DNA of 64,000 nt from Nautilus pompilius (taxonomy: Eukaryota > Mollusca > Cephalopoda > Nautilida > Nautilidae), in the NCBI GenBank assembly GCA_018389105.1, contig JACATO010000036.1:434001-498000 (forward strand), given 5' to 3'. Under the pieces are notes generated by a model. The model was given only the letters and a program-made list of their open reading frames with translations, had not been told where the DNA came from and did not search any database. This document shows positions 38,941 through 52,837 of the stretch, piece by piece (position 1 is the stretch's first letter; the number at the start of each line of letters is the position of its first letter). The translations under genes and the position numbers were made by a program.

Positions 38941-39063
38941 TAAAAAACAAACAAACACAACATACTGTCAGAGCAAACAGAAACCACTGAGCTCCTGTTC
39001 ACCTGTCTCTGTACTGATTGATTGCTACTGGATGCCACATAAAGCATTACTTGTGAAAAATAA

Positions 39064-39094
39064 TCTCTCTCTCTCTCACACTCACACACACACA
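39064..39094. repeat. (CT)n-(CA)n microsatellite
   Basis: CT units pass into CA units with one interruption, the same CT/CA composite type as at 52013-52053. Confidence 0.93.
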
Positions 39095-40129
39095 ACAATC
39101 TTCTCAAATGGAAAATGCACTTCTATTTAATTATAGTCAATATTGTGGTTTAAATCTTAAACAATTAAATCACAACATCTGACACGCAGAGCTAGGCAAA
39201 GAATTGAAAAATAGCATCTTCAGTTCCCTTGTTGTAAAGATGTGCTTGTTGCAGCTGCACATACCGTAATTCTAACAAGATGTACACATAAAATTATGAT
39301 ACTTTCAATAATGTTCACTTCTCATAGATTTTCTGTGACTAAAGAGCAAGAAACCTGCTAAAGATTATTGAAAACATATCCTTCCAAAGTCATGAGATGA
39401 AACTTGACTGCAGCCATATATAATTCTACCAATGATAAGTAGATTTAGAATATAACATTAGAGACAGAGAAAAAGCGAACTTCTAACTTTGTATCAGTTT
39501 TGCTTCTTTGTCATGCTTTCATCTGATTAGTAACATTGGACAATGATACTGATAATCACCAGATATTTCAAGAATTATGAACTTGTGTGTGAAAAAATAT
39601 ATAAACTTCAGCAGATGATTATATAGCTCAAAACTTTGTATCTAATTCATGATCAGGTAAGCTCTATAAAGTGAATCCATCGAGTAATCCTAAATGACAC
39701 CAAAATCACAATTTCAGTGTGAGATTTACTCCCTATATACAAAAGCAGTAAAAGTTGCCACCAGTTACATTTTTTCTTGTCAGCATGCATGATGGTCTTT
39801 CAAAATCACTACCGTATCATATTTGATAATTACACCATCAATCAATTCACCTAGGAGAGAAACTGCATACGATCCAGTTTTTCCAGAAAGGACAGACAAT
39901 TGTTTTTCCATTTTCATCTGGGATTCCTAAAAGAAGTTAGATTACAGAGCCTTTTCTCATTGACTCAATATAAAGACTTTTGACAATATCTGATAATTCA
40001 TCAATTTGTATTTTTTCCCCTTTATTATAACAGACAGACCATTTTATTACTTATTGATTTTATCTACATGACTTTTCTGGCAGGAAAAAAAAACTAATCA
40101 GAAAGTGTATTAATGGTAGGAAAGCATGG

Positions 40130-40167
40130 TGTACGCGCGGTGTGCGCGTGTGTGCGTGTGTGTGTGG
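40130..40167. repeat. (TG)n/(CG) microsatellite
   Basis: Alternating TG with CG interruptions. Confidence 0.9.
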
Positions 40168-41910
40168 GAGGAGAGAAATAAATCAAAAGGATTAAAAAAG
40201 AAGAGTTGTGATAGTTTTCTAAATGGTAATAAGCTAAAAAATAATGTGAAAAGGTCACAAATCTGGGAAACATTTGGAGATAATACTAAAGCCGAATTGA
40301 AAACTTTGCTTACAAACAATGGATTCTTCTTCAGCTGTTATTGCAGATGGTTCCAAAATACAAATTGGTGCGAGGAAAGGAAAAAAAAATTCAACAACAA
40401 AACAGAATTTTTTAGATAAACACGTGCATAGAGTCAGATGTTTTCTGATAGTTACGATCTTTCTGTGTAAGGGTGTGCATGCCCGGATTTGGCCACCTTT
40501 TTTGCGAACAACATACAGCAAATTAATTATAATTACCGAACAAATAGAGTGACCGACCCCTTGTCGTAACTCCGTGCAAACAACCTTGGCTAAAATTTAT
40601 TCCATGCATAAATATCCAAAAAATTCTTTCAGAAGCCAAGGCGTCGCCACTTCTGAATAATTCTATTTTTTTTTTTTTTGAACGAGTACTAACAACAAAC
40701 CGACTTTAATGTGTTATCTAGCCTTTAACTTGCATGTGTGGCATTTGTCATCTTTAGTTGCTTTAGACTTTCTGTTAGAAATAACTGCTGAAAGCAAGCA
40801 TGGGTCAACCCATTGTTAAGACTATAAGACTAGTAGAATCTGGGCACCCCTATTCTGGTAATGTGGTTTAAATATCCCAATAACTACTATTTAATAGAGC
40901 AGATGCCCTAGTGGCCCACTGGGCTAAAGTGTTTGTTTTTAAAAAAAAACAAAAACAAAAACAAAAAACAAACAAACCTGACAACCAACAGGTAGCAAGT
41001 TTTCAAAACAAGTTCCAGACACTTGTACCATCCAAAAACTAAAAATATCTACAGCACCGATGTATGTCAAAAAGTTCCTCTCAGAACTAAAACCTGATGA
41101 CAATGACAGGGAAAGATAACTGAAATATAGGAAGTTCTCAAGTCTTACTAAGATGTTGGGAAATGCCCAAATTAATAACTAATTTCAGTAGATCTAATTT
41201 CTAAATTTTCCTGTGATTGATATTTACTCATGAAGAAGTTCAGTACCATCAATAATAACAAATAAAAGTGAAATTACTTTTCTGCTATCGATTTTAAAAC
41301 TATATTTAGAAAGCTTCTATGATTTAACAAACAGAAATCAACAGTTTAAATACTACATTCGTTTTTTGTCAAGATATATTTATTTATTTAACAATTAGCA
41401 ATCCAGAAAATGAAAGAGGACGACTGACGACTGACTGTCAATGAACACAATTCAAGATTTTTGCTAAAAAAGATTTCTTGTCCAGTGATAAACTGACAAC
41501 CAGAAATAAAAATTATAAAGCCAGTTTCAGATCAAGATTTCCTGGCTCTTGCTTCACATAATTACTACTTTTACACAAGAGGAATCTGTAATCAATCTTA
41601 GCAGTGTGAAAGTTAGAATATGTAGTATTGACATCACATGGCTACCAGCTTGAGAAAATGAAAGTTTGCTAGAGGTGTCTTATGACACTTACTACCATAA
41701 ACGTGCCAGACTTTATGGCATTTGAAGGGCACTCAGTTCTAACAAGGTTTGCAATTATGTTAGCTATTATTATAGTAAACAAAGACTATCAATAGCGAAG
41801 TATACAAGACCAAATAGATGGCATGCTGTGTATAGATTAGCATGTAGTATTAAAAAATCAGGAAATGAATGCATATTTTAGTAGTTTTATTTAAAATCCA
41901 CATACATATA

Positions 41911-43375
41911 CAGGTGCATCTCAAAAAATTAAAATATTGCAGAAGAGTTCAATATTTTTTGTCAGTTATTTCAGAAATTGAAAATTGTATATATTCTAGA
42001 CTCATTACTCAAGCATTTTTAATTTTAATTTTGATAATTACGGCCTACAGCTCAAAATATTAGAATATTCCATTTCTAGTTTGAGTAAATCACTATTTAT
42101 GCAGCATAAATACCACGAATCTCTCAGTCTGGTTCAGTACACACAACCACAATCATGGGGAAGACTGCTGACTTGACAGTTGCCCAGAAGACGCTCAATG
42201 ACACCCTCCATGAGGAGGGTAAGCCACAGAAGGTCATTGCTGAAAGGGCTGGCTGTTCGCAGAGTGCTGTATCAAAGCATATTCATGGAAAGTTGGTTGG
42301 AAGGGAAAAGGTGTACAAGCAAGAGGGATGACCGCAGCCTTGAGAGGATTGTCAAGCCAAGCAGATTCGAGAACTTGGAGCTTCACAAGGAGTGGACTGA
42401 GGCTGGAGTCAGTGCATCAAGAGCCACATTCCTAGTGTCAAGCCACTCCTGAACCAGAGACAACATCAGAAGCGTCTTACCTGGGTTAAGGAGAAAAAGA
42501 ACTGGATCGTTGCTCAGTGGTCCAAAGTCCTCTTTTCAAATGAAAGTAAATTTTGCATTTCATTTGGAAATCAAGGTCCTACAGTCTGGAGGAAGAGTGG
42601 AGAGGCACAGAATCCAAGTTGGTTGAAGTCCATTGTGAAGTTTCCATAGTCAGTGATGGTTTGGGGTGCCATGTCATCTGCTGGTGTTGGTCCACTGTGT
42701 TTTATCAAGTCCAAAGTCAACATAGCCATCTACCAGGAGATTTTAGAGCAATTCATGCTTCTGTCTGCTGACAAGCTTTATGGAGATGCTGATTTCCTTT
42801 TCCAGCAGGACATGACACCTGCCCACAGTGCCAAAACTACTAGTAATTGGTTTGCTGACCAAGGTATTACTGTGCTTGATTGGCCAGCCAACTCGCCCGA
42901 CATGAACTCCATAGATTTTCGATGGGGTATTATCAAGAGGAAGATGAGAAACACCAAACCCAACAATACAGACAAGCTGAAGGCCGCTATGAAAGCAACC
43001 TGGGCTTCCATAACACTTCAGCAGTGCCACAAGCTGATCGCCTCCATGCCATGCCGCATTGATGCAGTGATTCGTGCAAAAGAGACCGACCAAGTATTGA
43101 GTGCATAAATGAAATACTTTTCAGAAGTTCTACATTTCTATATTATAAAAATTCTTTTTTTTTTATTGGTCTTATGAAATATTATATTTTGAGATAGTGG
43201 ATTTTTGGTTTTCATGAGCTGTCAGCAGCAATCATCAAAATTAAAACAAAAAAGGCTTTAAATACTTCACTTTGTGTGTAATGAATCTAGAATATATGAA
43301 AGTTTCACTGTTTGAATTAAATTATGGAAAAAAATGAACTCTTCCACGATATTCTAATTTTTTGAGATGCACCTG
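41911..43375 (+). mobile_element. Tc1 transposon, copy 1 of a two-copy pair
   Basis: The left end, CAGGTGCATCTCAAAAAATT, and the right end, its exact complement over at least 20 bp, are flanked by TA at 41909-41910 and 43376-43377. The element is 1465 bp, same orientation as the sister copy at 52838 and clearly homologous along its whole length. Relative to copy 2 it lacks about 35 bp around 42436 but keeps a short segment (AGTGTCAAGCCACTCCTGAA, 42435-42454) that copy 2 lacks. The two are therefore independent derivatives of a fuller ancestor, not a local duplication. Confidence 0.95.
42155..43108 (+). pseudogene. Tc1 transposase pseudogene, copy 1, altered catalytic residues
   Basis: The ATG opens MGKTADLTVAQKTLNDTLHE and continues through a helix-turn-helix (GCSQSAVSKHIHGKL). 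A small deletion then shifts the frame near 42305 and leads to a stop. The middle is in other frames. From 42653 to 43108 a 151-codon C-terminal part is open, in the same frame as the ATG. Two catalytic changes are visible: the usual FSDESK is FSNESK (Asp to Asn, 42539-42541), and the usual NPIENLW region reads NSIDFRW, with Asp at 42914-42916 in place of Glu. The second Asp is kept (FQQDM, 42809-42811), 34 residues before. An enzyme with Asn at the first position would be dead even without the frameshifts. Confidence 0.9.
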
Positions 43376-45439
43376 TATGTATGTAGTTATTTTGTTTTGA
43401 GAACTCTTCACTTTCATTAAGAAAGTTTTGGACAATCTTTGTGGTAATTACACTTGCAATCTTGAGAGATCAGTATCTAGGGGTAAAAAGAAGAAAAGAA
43501 ATAGCAATAAACCTACAATCCTTCTGCTTTCTAATGAACGTCCTTCAGGAAACTAGTCAATCATTAGTCCTTTATTAGCATTTAAAAAACAACAAAAACT
43601 CTCATTAACATCTTACAATTGCATGGAATGAGGGAATGAGCATTGTAGAGATTTATAACCAACATCAGCAGGTAGCAAAACAATTGATAACGTGTCACAT
43701 AAAATCAGAGAGAGAGGGGGAAAGAAAATGTTGCAGTAATTACCAAAATCAAAGGGACGACGAAAAAGTGAAAAAGAAAAAAAAAACAATCTCTTTCATG
43801 TTTGCAAAGCCTGGGTTAATTAGTAAGAATTGAATGCTGGGAAACTTGTGGTTGCAATCACTTTGACATACAACGAGCTTCCGTTTATACAGAAAAGCTT
43901 TTTTTTCTCTTTAAAAAAACAACTCTCAGCAAAACAAAACCTTCACGGTACAATGGGCCAGTTTAAGGATCGTTGAAATTGAGTTTTATTGAAAACACCT
44001 TTCTTGGGTCATATAACAACTAGCTTTCTAATTAGCTTTCACGTTTGTCTTTTTTTTGCGCTTTCTTTCTGAAGGGAGAAGAATTCTTGCTATTTAAAGA
44101 TAAGTTGCTTTAATATTTAGAAATTTTCTTTACGCTATTTCCTGTTAATTTTGATTTCCAACGCTGATAAACTGCGGTACTTTGTTGACGGATATTTGTG
44201 TGTCTACTGTACTCCGTGATTTCAGCAGCTTCTTTGTCTGACTTCTGTTTGTAATGCAAGCCCTCTGAACATGTCTTATTGCCAAGGTTATTCACTGTCA
44301 CACAAATGGCATCTGCTACCAGTTAATTGAAGCTCAACCAACAAAACGCAAACAAAAAAACCTCTTGTTCCATTATCTATTTTTCCCTAATTACTTCCAA
44401 CAAGATGTGAGCTGGAGAAGTGCACAAAATATCTTATGGGTTACAACACATCCTGAATCATACAATGCAGAAACATCTCTCCCTTCACTAACTGCTGAAT
44501 ACTAGCGATGAATGAAATGTCAATGCAAGGAAATCAAATACATCAATCTGCTTTATTCTATTCCATTAATATTACAATCTGTCAATAATGTGTAGCAGAT
44601 AGTTATTCCACCTTCTGTTGTGTTTCAATTATCCAAATATTTCTAAATATTTTCAATACTATTCCTTTGAATCATTGAACACTGAAAATCATCATGTTTC
44701 TGCCTGCATCCTAATTCTTTGACTCAAATGAAAAAAAAGTTTGAAAATTTAAAAAAAAATTAAAGGTATCAGCAGTACATTTATTGAGAGAAACAAAACT
44801 ACTGAAACACCCGTTAATTATCTATCGCCGAGTTACACCTTAGAAGCTCTTATCATTAAGCAGACAAAGTATATCCTGGAATATTGCATTTTAAACCTGT
44901 TGTTTGGTTTTTGGATCAATTTGTTTTCTTAAATTCTTTCCTAAACTGAACAAAAAAATCCAACCCCCTAAAAATCTTGTTTAGAATGCAATATTCCAGG
45001 GCTCTAAGGTTCTCTTTAGAAGAAAAGGGTTTCCAAGTGTAATCTTTAAACAGAAATAAGATACCATAACTTATGGAAAAACTTGGGATTTCACTGATTG
45101 CTTTGATAAAATCAGCAAAAGTTCTGTTGTTTTCTTTAACTTATGGTGTCTTATTTATGTTTGAAAGTTACACTAGTATAATAGGTCACTAGGAAAGTTC
45201 TCAGTAACTTAATGGCTTACATGGTTTATCTATTGGAATTTTTCTCTCTTTTTTTGGCCATGGTGTAACATGTCTCATTAACTTTAATGGTTTCCAGTAG
45301 TAATAATTGCTGACACTTAGGCAATTCAAGGCATTGATCAATCTACAGACTGCCTGTGTAAAGGAATAATTACAGGAAGAAAACAACTAAAAGGCCTCCT
45401 AATATATATATTACAGATAAGGGAAAATAATGGCAGTTT

Positions 45440-45456
45440 CTATATATATATATATA
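45440..45456. repeat. (TA)n microsatellite
   Basis: About eight TA units. Confidence 0.9.
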
Positions 45457-48400
45457 CTCACATACATACAGGCAGACAGACCTACTGTGCATGTGTCAAC
45501 ACTGGTTTTGCTATAGGCGTAATATTGCTTTAAATTCAAATTGTCTAAGGCAATGATTATTGATTTAAAAATCCAACACCTGTTTCCTATTTAATAGTGG
45601 TGCAAAAGAAAGGTTTCCCAAGTGTTTATCACAAGTTTCTATAGTTCCAGGTAATCCATGATTTTATCTACAATTTTCATAGCAAGGATTTTGTTTGTCT
45701 AAAGACTTCGTTTGTCAAAGCTTCTAAGACAGGTTTTTAGTGCTGTTAGAAAATGAGCTAACAATCTATTTTACCATGAGCACACACAGTACTGTCATAA
45801 TTCCATCTAAGTTTATATAAAATTATGTTGTAGTAACCATAGTAATCATACAATTTTATATATGTGGAAAAGTAAAATTTCTTTCATTAAGAAAAAAAAA
45901 CAAACTAACTTTTTATTTTGATCTCTCTCTCTCTCACACATCTGGTTCCAAACATTTTTTTTTTTTAAAAAGCAAAATTTAGATTTTCTAACTAATATTT
46001 TCTCAATTAATACCATTGAGAATTTAAAAAATCTTAAGTTTTTTTGTTTTTGGTTCAGCTTAAAACTTTCAACAAGGGAGGTAATCAAGCCTGTACTGAG
46101 CACAAGAGGTACTCCAAATTATGGTTTCCTAAAATACTACTTCATTTGCTGTGACACTGTTAGTTGAGTAAATCAGCATTTACAAGAAAACAATACATTC
46201 TGACTTTTGAAAACAAAGAGACATCAAAGAGGAGCAATTTTGAAGGCTACTTTAAACTTTAAAAAAAAAAAAAAAATTTTTTTCCTGATTTTATTGACTT
46301 TATTTAAAAATAAAAATATAAATAATGGTAGATGATGGATTGCTGGTTAACAAATATAAGATGCACTAAACATGTTTATCTATATCCAGCCATAAGATTT
46401 CTGACATGGGCATTTAAAGGAAGAAAAATTTCTTTTTACTGCCATCAGTTACTGAAGCTCGATCAGTGGTGCAACAATGGGACGCTGTTACAGTTGTATT
46501 GTCATGAAATTATATTCACGCACTCGTGGAAACTGTAAAAAAGGGGAATGGTTATCAGTCCCACAAAATATGTAATGGAATCACACCACCTGCAGACACT
46601 CCCCCCCCACTTCTTTCTATTTCAACACAGGTGAGTTTGAATAAAATAACTAGAGTATAATTTTGATTTTGCCAAGATGCAAAACAAAACAAGTATTTTC
46701 TAGTTCACTTAAACTTGGTCAATGAAATAGCTCTGGCTCAAGTTTAGATGTGTTTCCACAGAGTCTATAATGCAGAGTTAGCCCAAGTCTAAAGGCTAAC
46801 TATTTTTTTTGAAAATTTGTATATTATTGAATTTAATTTAGTTCAAAGCAGAATGAGTATCTGTGACCATCTTAACAATTACTTTTTGCATGATAATACT
46901 AATATCTATTATGAATAATTATAAAAGCCTTTTCATTATTTATTCAACTCAATTTTGCATTATTCTCTTAGGAATAATTCAAAGAAATGTTCCCGGGAAG
47001 GTTCACATTCATACTTTCGGATATTTAGTAAAATTTTTCATGAACTTCTCTTTATAAAATATATTTTTCTAAGAAGAGGAGTTTGTTTTCAAGCTGATTG
47101 TTTTCTAAATAGAATAGTATTAAGTGGTAACATAATTTAATTCTTGTGCGTGAGAGAGAAAGATACTAAGCTAACAACACTGCTACCCGTTAATTTATTA
47201 TAGTGGACTATTTTATAGTCTGAACACTTATGCAGATATTAATATCATGTCTGCACTGCTTTTTTCACACAATTCTGCTAAAGAGAAAATGATAGATTTT
47301 TTTTAAATCACTACCTTTATTGTACTATTTGACTTGTAGCATAAGTATCTATCCAGCAGATAATCATCACACAGCCGCAACATCTCTGGGGGGTTCTCCT
47401 GTTATACTCCGCTTTCAGATTATCACTGGAGTTAACAGCACCAAAACTACAAACAAAGCCAACAAAAACACTGGGAAGATGAGCTTTCATGATGAACATC
47501 TGACAGACAGAGAGAGAGAGAGAATTTTAAAAAAATAAAGCAAACAAATAGAATAAACCTGATATAGCTCACCAGGTGGAAATAAAGGGAAGTAATGAGA
47601 GATATTTTTCAACTTGGTAGTGGCAGTATGCCAGGACAAAAAATACATGTATACTATCAGTGTTACATTTCAGGAGTTCCATAACTACTAATTTCATAAA
47701 CCCATGGGTTTTTGTTAATCTGCTTTGAAGTAGAACAGCAAATTGGTAAAACACACAATCTACTCTTGCTCTGTTATCACTCATTGTCAATTACTGTTGC
47801 CTAGGAGATCTGAGAAAAGGCTTCATCAGCATCTCCAATGAAGGGTCCCAACAAAAAATAATCTATTGTCACTAAGCAACTCTGGAAGTAGGCAATCCTC
47901 AGGGCCCCTCTGAACTGATCAATCTTGGCTCCTGCAGACCCTTATCACATCATAATTCTTGGTGTCATAATAAACCCCAGACATCTCTTAGATATGTGTG
48001 CTAAACCAGAGCTGGCTGAACTTCTGAGGATAATAAACAGAAACCTGAAGCTCAGGGGAAAAATTATCCCTCTAAAACATTGATAGTTGTTGTTATAAGC
48101 AGAAAAAGATGACCCTTCGTTATCTTATCTGGTTGCTGTACCTTTCAAACTTCTTCCTATTTCTCATCAAATGAAGCTATCAAAATTGACTGATTTACCT
48201 ATCAGCCAAGTATCTGGTGACACTGGTTTGTTGGAAGATTATTAAATGACAACCTAATTAAGATACATTAGATAGATTTCAGGTTTGGGCATCTTGTATT
48301 TGCAAAGAGCACCAAGATGAAAAGTGATCTCTGCAATACATTGTACAAACATTAATGACCTGAAGTTCATCACAGCTGCTGTAGTGGATGATAGCAGCTA

Positions 48401-50394
48401 AACAATAACAGGACATTTACTATCATGGTAACAAGACAAATATTTACATTGTCATATCAAATTAACCCTGTCAAAACTGAAAATAAGGCTGCTCGCTTAC
48501 TATCATTGTTAATCTCTTTCAAAAAGCAATTCCAGCTTTTTAGTCACACGTGTACAGTATGCCTTGAAAAAAGAATCACAAATGTGGAGTTGTTCTGCTC
48601 ATAATTATTTAGACGCCTTTAAAATACTTGCAGGTGTAAGATCTCCTCCGCCAAATTGTGAAGACAGTTTCACATTTAGTCAGGAGCAAATTTTTTAAAA
48701 AAATGTAAAAAAATTAAAACAAACGAAGATAGCCGACTAACACACTTCTTCCATAACTTCATTTCAGGGTAAAACATCTGTGTCAATGGCCACATTTTAA
48801 ATAAAATATCTGAATTTTAAACAAAAACAGCAGTAACAAGGAAAAACTATAGATTACAGCTTCAGCATCTGAGAGGGAACAGAAGAATGTTTCAGTTTAA
48901 AAGCATGCGTGCGTATATACACAGACATAATCAATCAGAAAACACCTTTTAATGTCAGGATTTAACACTGCTGCGCATTTTGCTTTCATTCGAACAACAG
49001 AAATGATGATATAAAGCTTAAATGCACCTGTAGAGATCTCCTTACTAAACGGTCTCTCACATTTATTTGTATGCCTGCCTAATTGTTTACTGTTACTAAG
49101 TATTCAAGGCAGAGACCTGGAGATGTGCCACCACACCCAACCTCGACCACCCGTATTCTTTAAAGTTTCTTTTGTGAAATTCATTGTTCATTTACTTGCA
49201 GCTCTCCAGTTTAATCACAATAATCCAGATCTAGGATTAAATAGAAAAGCACAAACTATATTGGTGCTTTTTTTTTTCAAAAAAAAAAATAGGCAGAATT
49301 TCAAATTCCAATGACCAAACCATTGGAGCCCAAAAGTGGAATCAAAACTGTTCTAACTTGTCAAACACATCATAAATCTCGGTTCTCCTAAGTCCCGCAC
49401 CCAACAGGTGCCCCCCCCCCTTCCTGGACCTGTTCTGACACAAGATTTATAACAGTCTCCACTTATTAAAATAAACATCAAAATGATACTTTTACTTAGT
49501 AACGGAAATCTTCATTAAAAATATTTTACAAAATGAGAGGTTACAACAACCCCCTAATAACCCAAGGAGAATTAGCATCAGCGCACTGGTGTTAATAATT
49601 GAATTTGAAATTTAGACAGACAGCAGGTAAAAGCCGGTGTATATCTTCCATTTTGCTGGTGAAAATACTAAATGTTTTATTGCGGCATTTAGCAGAACAA
49701 CGCAGTGAGTTAGCATTTCTGTCTCATCGAGAAGCAAAGAACAACAACACAAGATGCTGGCTTACTTTTTCATGTACCGGTATTTGCCGAATTCTTGGAC
49801 TGCAAGGTTGCTCGGGGCTGCTTGGTGTAACATCCTTAAAATGAGAATTTTCTATCTAGAAAAGAGAAGAAAACGGGAGGGGGGGAGGTCAGTCATGTTT
49901 TTCTCTCCTTAAGTAGAAAGGCCATACACAGTGGTGTCCCCTTTTCTTAAAATAACGAGTCGCACACTAATCTTTTATTAGAAACATCTGAATATATGGG
50001 ATTCTTGTAATAAACCAACTTGGAAAAAAAAACAACAAAACAACAGACAACAACCAGAAATGAGCCTATTGTCTTTTTTAGTAAATTTACCAGCTTTGGA
50101 CAGATTTCAAACGGAAAAAATAAAAACCTTTTTTTTTTTTTACAAATTGAGCCACAAAAATAAATCTCACTTGTAGCAGTTGTTATCCCCTATCCGGCTC
50201 ACAACCACATCAACCAACTAAACTAAAGAGAAAACAGTGATGACACAAAACAGCGGGCTATACCGGCTTTGGCTGTTCTGGTAGTGGATTCTGTTCATTT
50301 TTTTTAAACGTTTTCTGTAACCGCAGCTCTGTTTGCCCAAACTTTACTCCACACCAACAGCAACACCATCTTAAGTGCAATTATAGTTTGGACT

Positions 50395-50680
50395 GGGCAA
50401 CACGAGTCTGATGGTTAGACTGCTATGGTTAAGAACCAGAATTTGAATCCTTTTTGACGGGATCAATTCTTGCATGCCTCCTTAACATGTTTTCTTCTTT
50501 TCTTGCTAGTGTGCAGGTTTCCTCCCACATCTAAAGATGAAGGCTACCGGTAGGGCTTTTCCTTCTAGGGCCAATGCTCCCCCCCCCCACTGAAAGTCTG
50601 CTGGTTGATCATGGTGATATTATGGATTGCTTAGGCAGTGATGAGTTTTACCCCTCTCTCTCTTTTTTTTATACAATTAT
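50395..50680 (+). repeat. Possible tRNA-derived SINE
   Basis: The head reads GGGCAACACGAGTCTGATGG then TTAGACTG. About 35 bp on it reads AATTTGAATCC, close to the RNA polymerase III B box GGTTCGANTCC. The body contains GGTTTCCTCCCACATCTAAA, a segment type I associate with short repeats in several animal genomes. The 3' end passes into CT-rich and T-rich sequence (50650-50670). The A box is poor and no target duplication was found. Confidence 0.38.
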
Positions 50681-52012
50681 TCTACCAAATGTTTCACATG
50701 CCATGATTTGTTAGACATGTAGATAAAACTCATCAAGGTTTGGTGGTCGTGACTTACATCAAGAAAAAACAAACAACGTCAGAGAGGTGATATGAATCGC
50801 ATTATAACCTATTATTTTGGTTGGAACACAACTGGTGCAAGCGCGTGCTATGCTGATAAAACCTGTCACTCATGTGTCATCCCCCCCCCCCCTGGAGATT
50901 ATTGGACACTTGTTCCTTCTTGTCCATCTGTCCTGCCTGTATGGCAATGACATGAGGTTAGTGCCCTGGTGGCAAGTTTATATTCTGGCAGGTCTCTTAC
51001 TCTACCCCAGCCCTTTCTTTCTGTTTAGGTATACAACATCTAGTTTCTGAGCAATTCATCCCTATGTGGCTCTTTGCCATCACGACTGTTGGTTACTCTA
51101 ATAATCACATGTATCTATAAATACAGATGGTGTATGGTTTACCACTGTTAAGCCCAGATCAACCCTGCCTAAAAATCATCATTTTTTTGTTTGACAATGC
51201 AGTGGCATGTGTATTTAGAATATCATAAAACCATTGTATATGTCTGTGGCTCTTACTGTAGTAAGACTTGGTGTTAGAACCAATTCTGCTTATGTCATAT
51301 AGTTAATAGCTGCTTCTTAAGTTCAATGTAAATCTTGTCTTTTCAATCCTCTGCCTCTCTACAGTAACAACGTTTCAATTACTTGTTAGCATAACTTCTG
51401 TTCTGTGCCAATGATAGCACTGTTCTGTGTATTGTTTCATAATAGGTTTTCCTGCACTATTAATAGGGTTTATCCCTTTTCTTTTGGTAAACATTGTATT
51501 TCAAACTACTGCCTTGTGCAAGAAACTGTGTATAAGAAAGAGATAGTCCTTTCCTAATATTCACTTTGCACAATTCTCATTTTCCATCAACCAAAATCTC
51601 CATTTGTCTAAAGTAGTTTTATACATTCCTTTCACCTATACTGTAACATTAATTATTGCACACGGCAATATTGTGGTGTATTAAATGATCAGCCAGCAAA
51701 AGGTCAACAAATGGCCAAATCTCAGATGTGAGATATCCTTCTCTACCCACAGAGAAGCACCTTGTACAACAAGAACATGTACATGATGGCCTCTGTACTA
51801 TCAAGCTCCATCACCACATCACACTATGCTGCAGAAAATGATCCGCATCTTGTTATCCCCTCCACCTTTAAACTGCAGAAATGAGATCTACCAGCTGTCC
51901 ACATTTAAAACTAAAACTACATACAGCCAAATTTATTCCATCTAATCAAAGTATATGCTAATTTTTTCTTTCAAATCTATCAAAACCTTAAATAGTGATT
52001 AGGCAACAAGTA

Positions 52013-52053
52013 TTCTCTCTCTCTCTTCTCTCTCTCTCTCATGCACACACACA
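52013..52053. repeat. (CT)n-(CA)n compound microsatellite
   Basis: A long CT tract with one TT interruption, then ATG and CA units. Confidence 0.95.
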
Positions 52054-52436
52054 ATAATAATTAAAATGTCCAACATCTGCTGCTTAGCAACAATATTCTA
52101 AATGCGTACAATATCATCATTATCAAATCAATAGTTAGATATAGGAGCTAAAAAAAAAGAGAGAAAATTTAAAACTACAGCACTAATTTGTAATTCAAAT
52201 TATCCTCTGCCTCCTCTCCCTGCTCCCAATAGAAATTAATGCTTTCTTTCTACTTTTAACTGCCCAGGTTAACAGCTACATTAGAAATTAATTATAATAA
52301 AAGAATTATTTTAAACTGGAGATGAAAGTTCATAGCAATTTATTATCAACAAACATTGTAAAATCAATAAATAAGGCTGAGCGCTATTTCCTCAACACTG
52401 CATCAAATATTGATTCACGAGCTACTGGCACGCATA

Positions 52437-52490
52437 ATAAATTAGTAAACCTCACTCTGTTTGTGTTAATAAATTAGTAAACCTCACTGT
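52437..52490. repeat. Short direct repeat, period about 32 bp
   Basis: AATAAATTAGTAAACCTCAC occurs twice (from about 52436 and 52468) with partly matching sequence between. It looks like a simple slippage-type tandem duplication. Confidence 0.85.
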
Positions 52491-52837
52491 CTGTATGCAT
52501 TTGTTTACATGCTGAGAGTGGAGGAGGAAAAAAAACATTTTGTTTTTTTTTAAATCTTGTTTGTTTCAATTGCTGTAATTCATTGAAATTTGTCCCTTCA
52601 TCCCTTGCTTCTCATCAGGTGGTGCTTTGCTATATTTCAAAACAAGCTGATGGAGAAACTAAAAATAAAATAAAATTAATATACAAATAGTTTATTTTTC
52701 TTAAAATCAGAAAAAAAAAAATCACTCGAGTTCTGGGAAAAATAATTCATGTCAGACTGAACAAAATCACAGTTGATCAACTGATCATAAATTGTGCGTA
52801 GATAATAAAGTATTTAAAATTACACACATTTTATATA

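Larger units (their letters stand above)
35804..41910. other. Non-coding, with microsatellites and complex blocks
   Basis: AT-rich DNA with no supported gene. It contains (AT)n, (CT)n, (CT)n-(CA)n and (TG)n repeats and two complex blocks (37420-37880, 38560-38940), all listed separately. A minus-strand frame at 37354-37548 starts after an acceptor-like TTTTTGTGCAG but has no donor, so it is not called an exon. Confidence 0.45.
43376..52837. other. Non-coding between the two Tc1 sister copies
   Basis: AT-rich intron-like sequence with no supported gene. It holds a (TA)n run, a possible SINE at 50395-50680, a compound (CT)n-(CA)n repeat and a short direct repeat, all listed separately, plus C runs near 46600, 49412, 50579 and 50880. 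Open frames (60-85 codons) show no domains. The sequence 50696-51060 is more complex than average and may be a further repeat, unidentified. Confidence 0.45.

Noticed and set aside
49599-49844. 81-codon plus-strand frame
   Set aside because: No domain, and flanks do not form a splice pair. Length is within chance expectation for the local composition.
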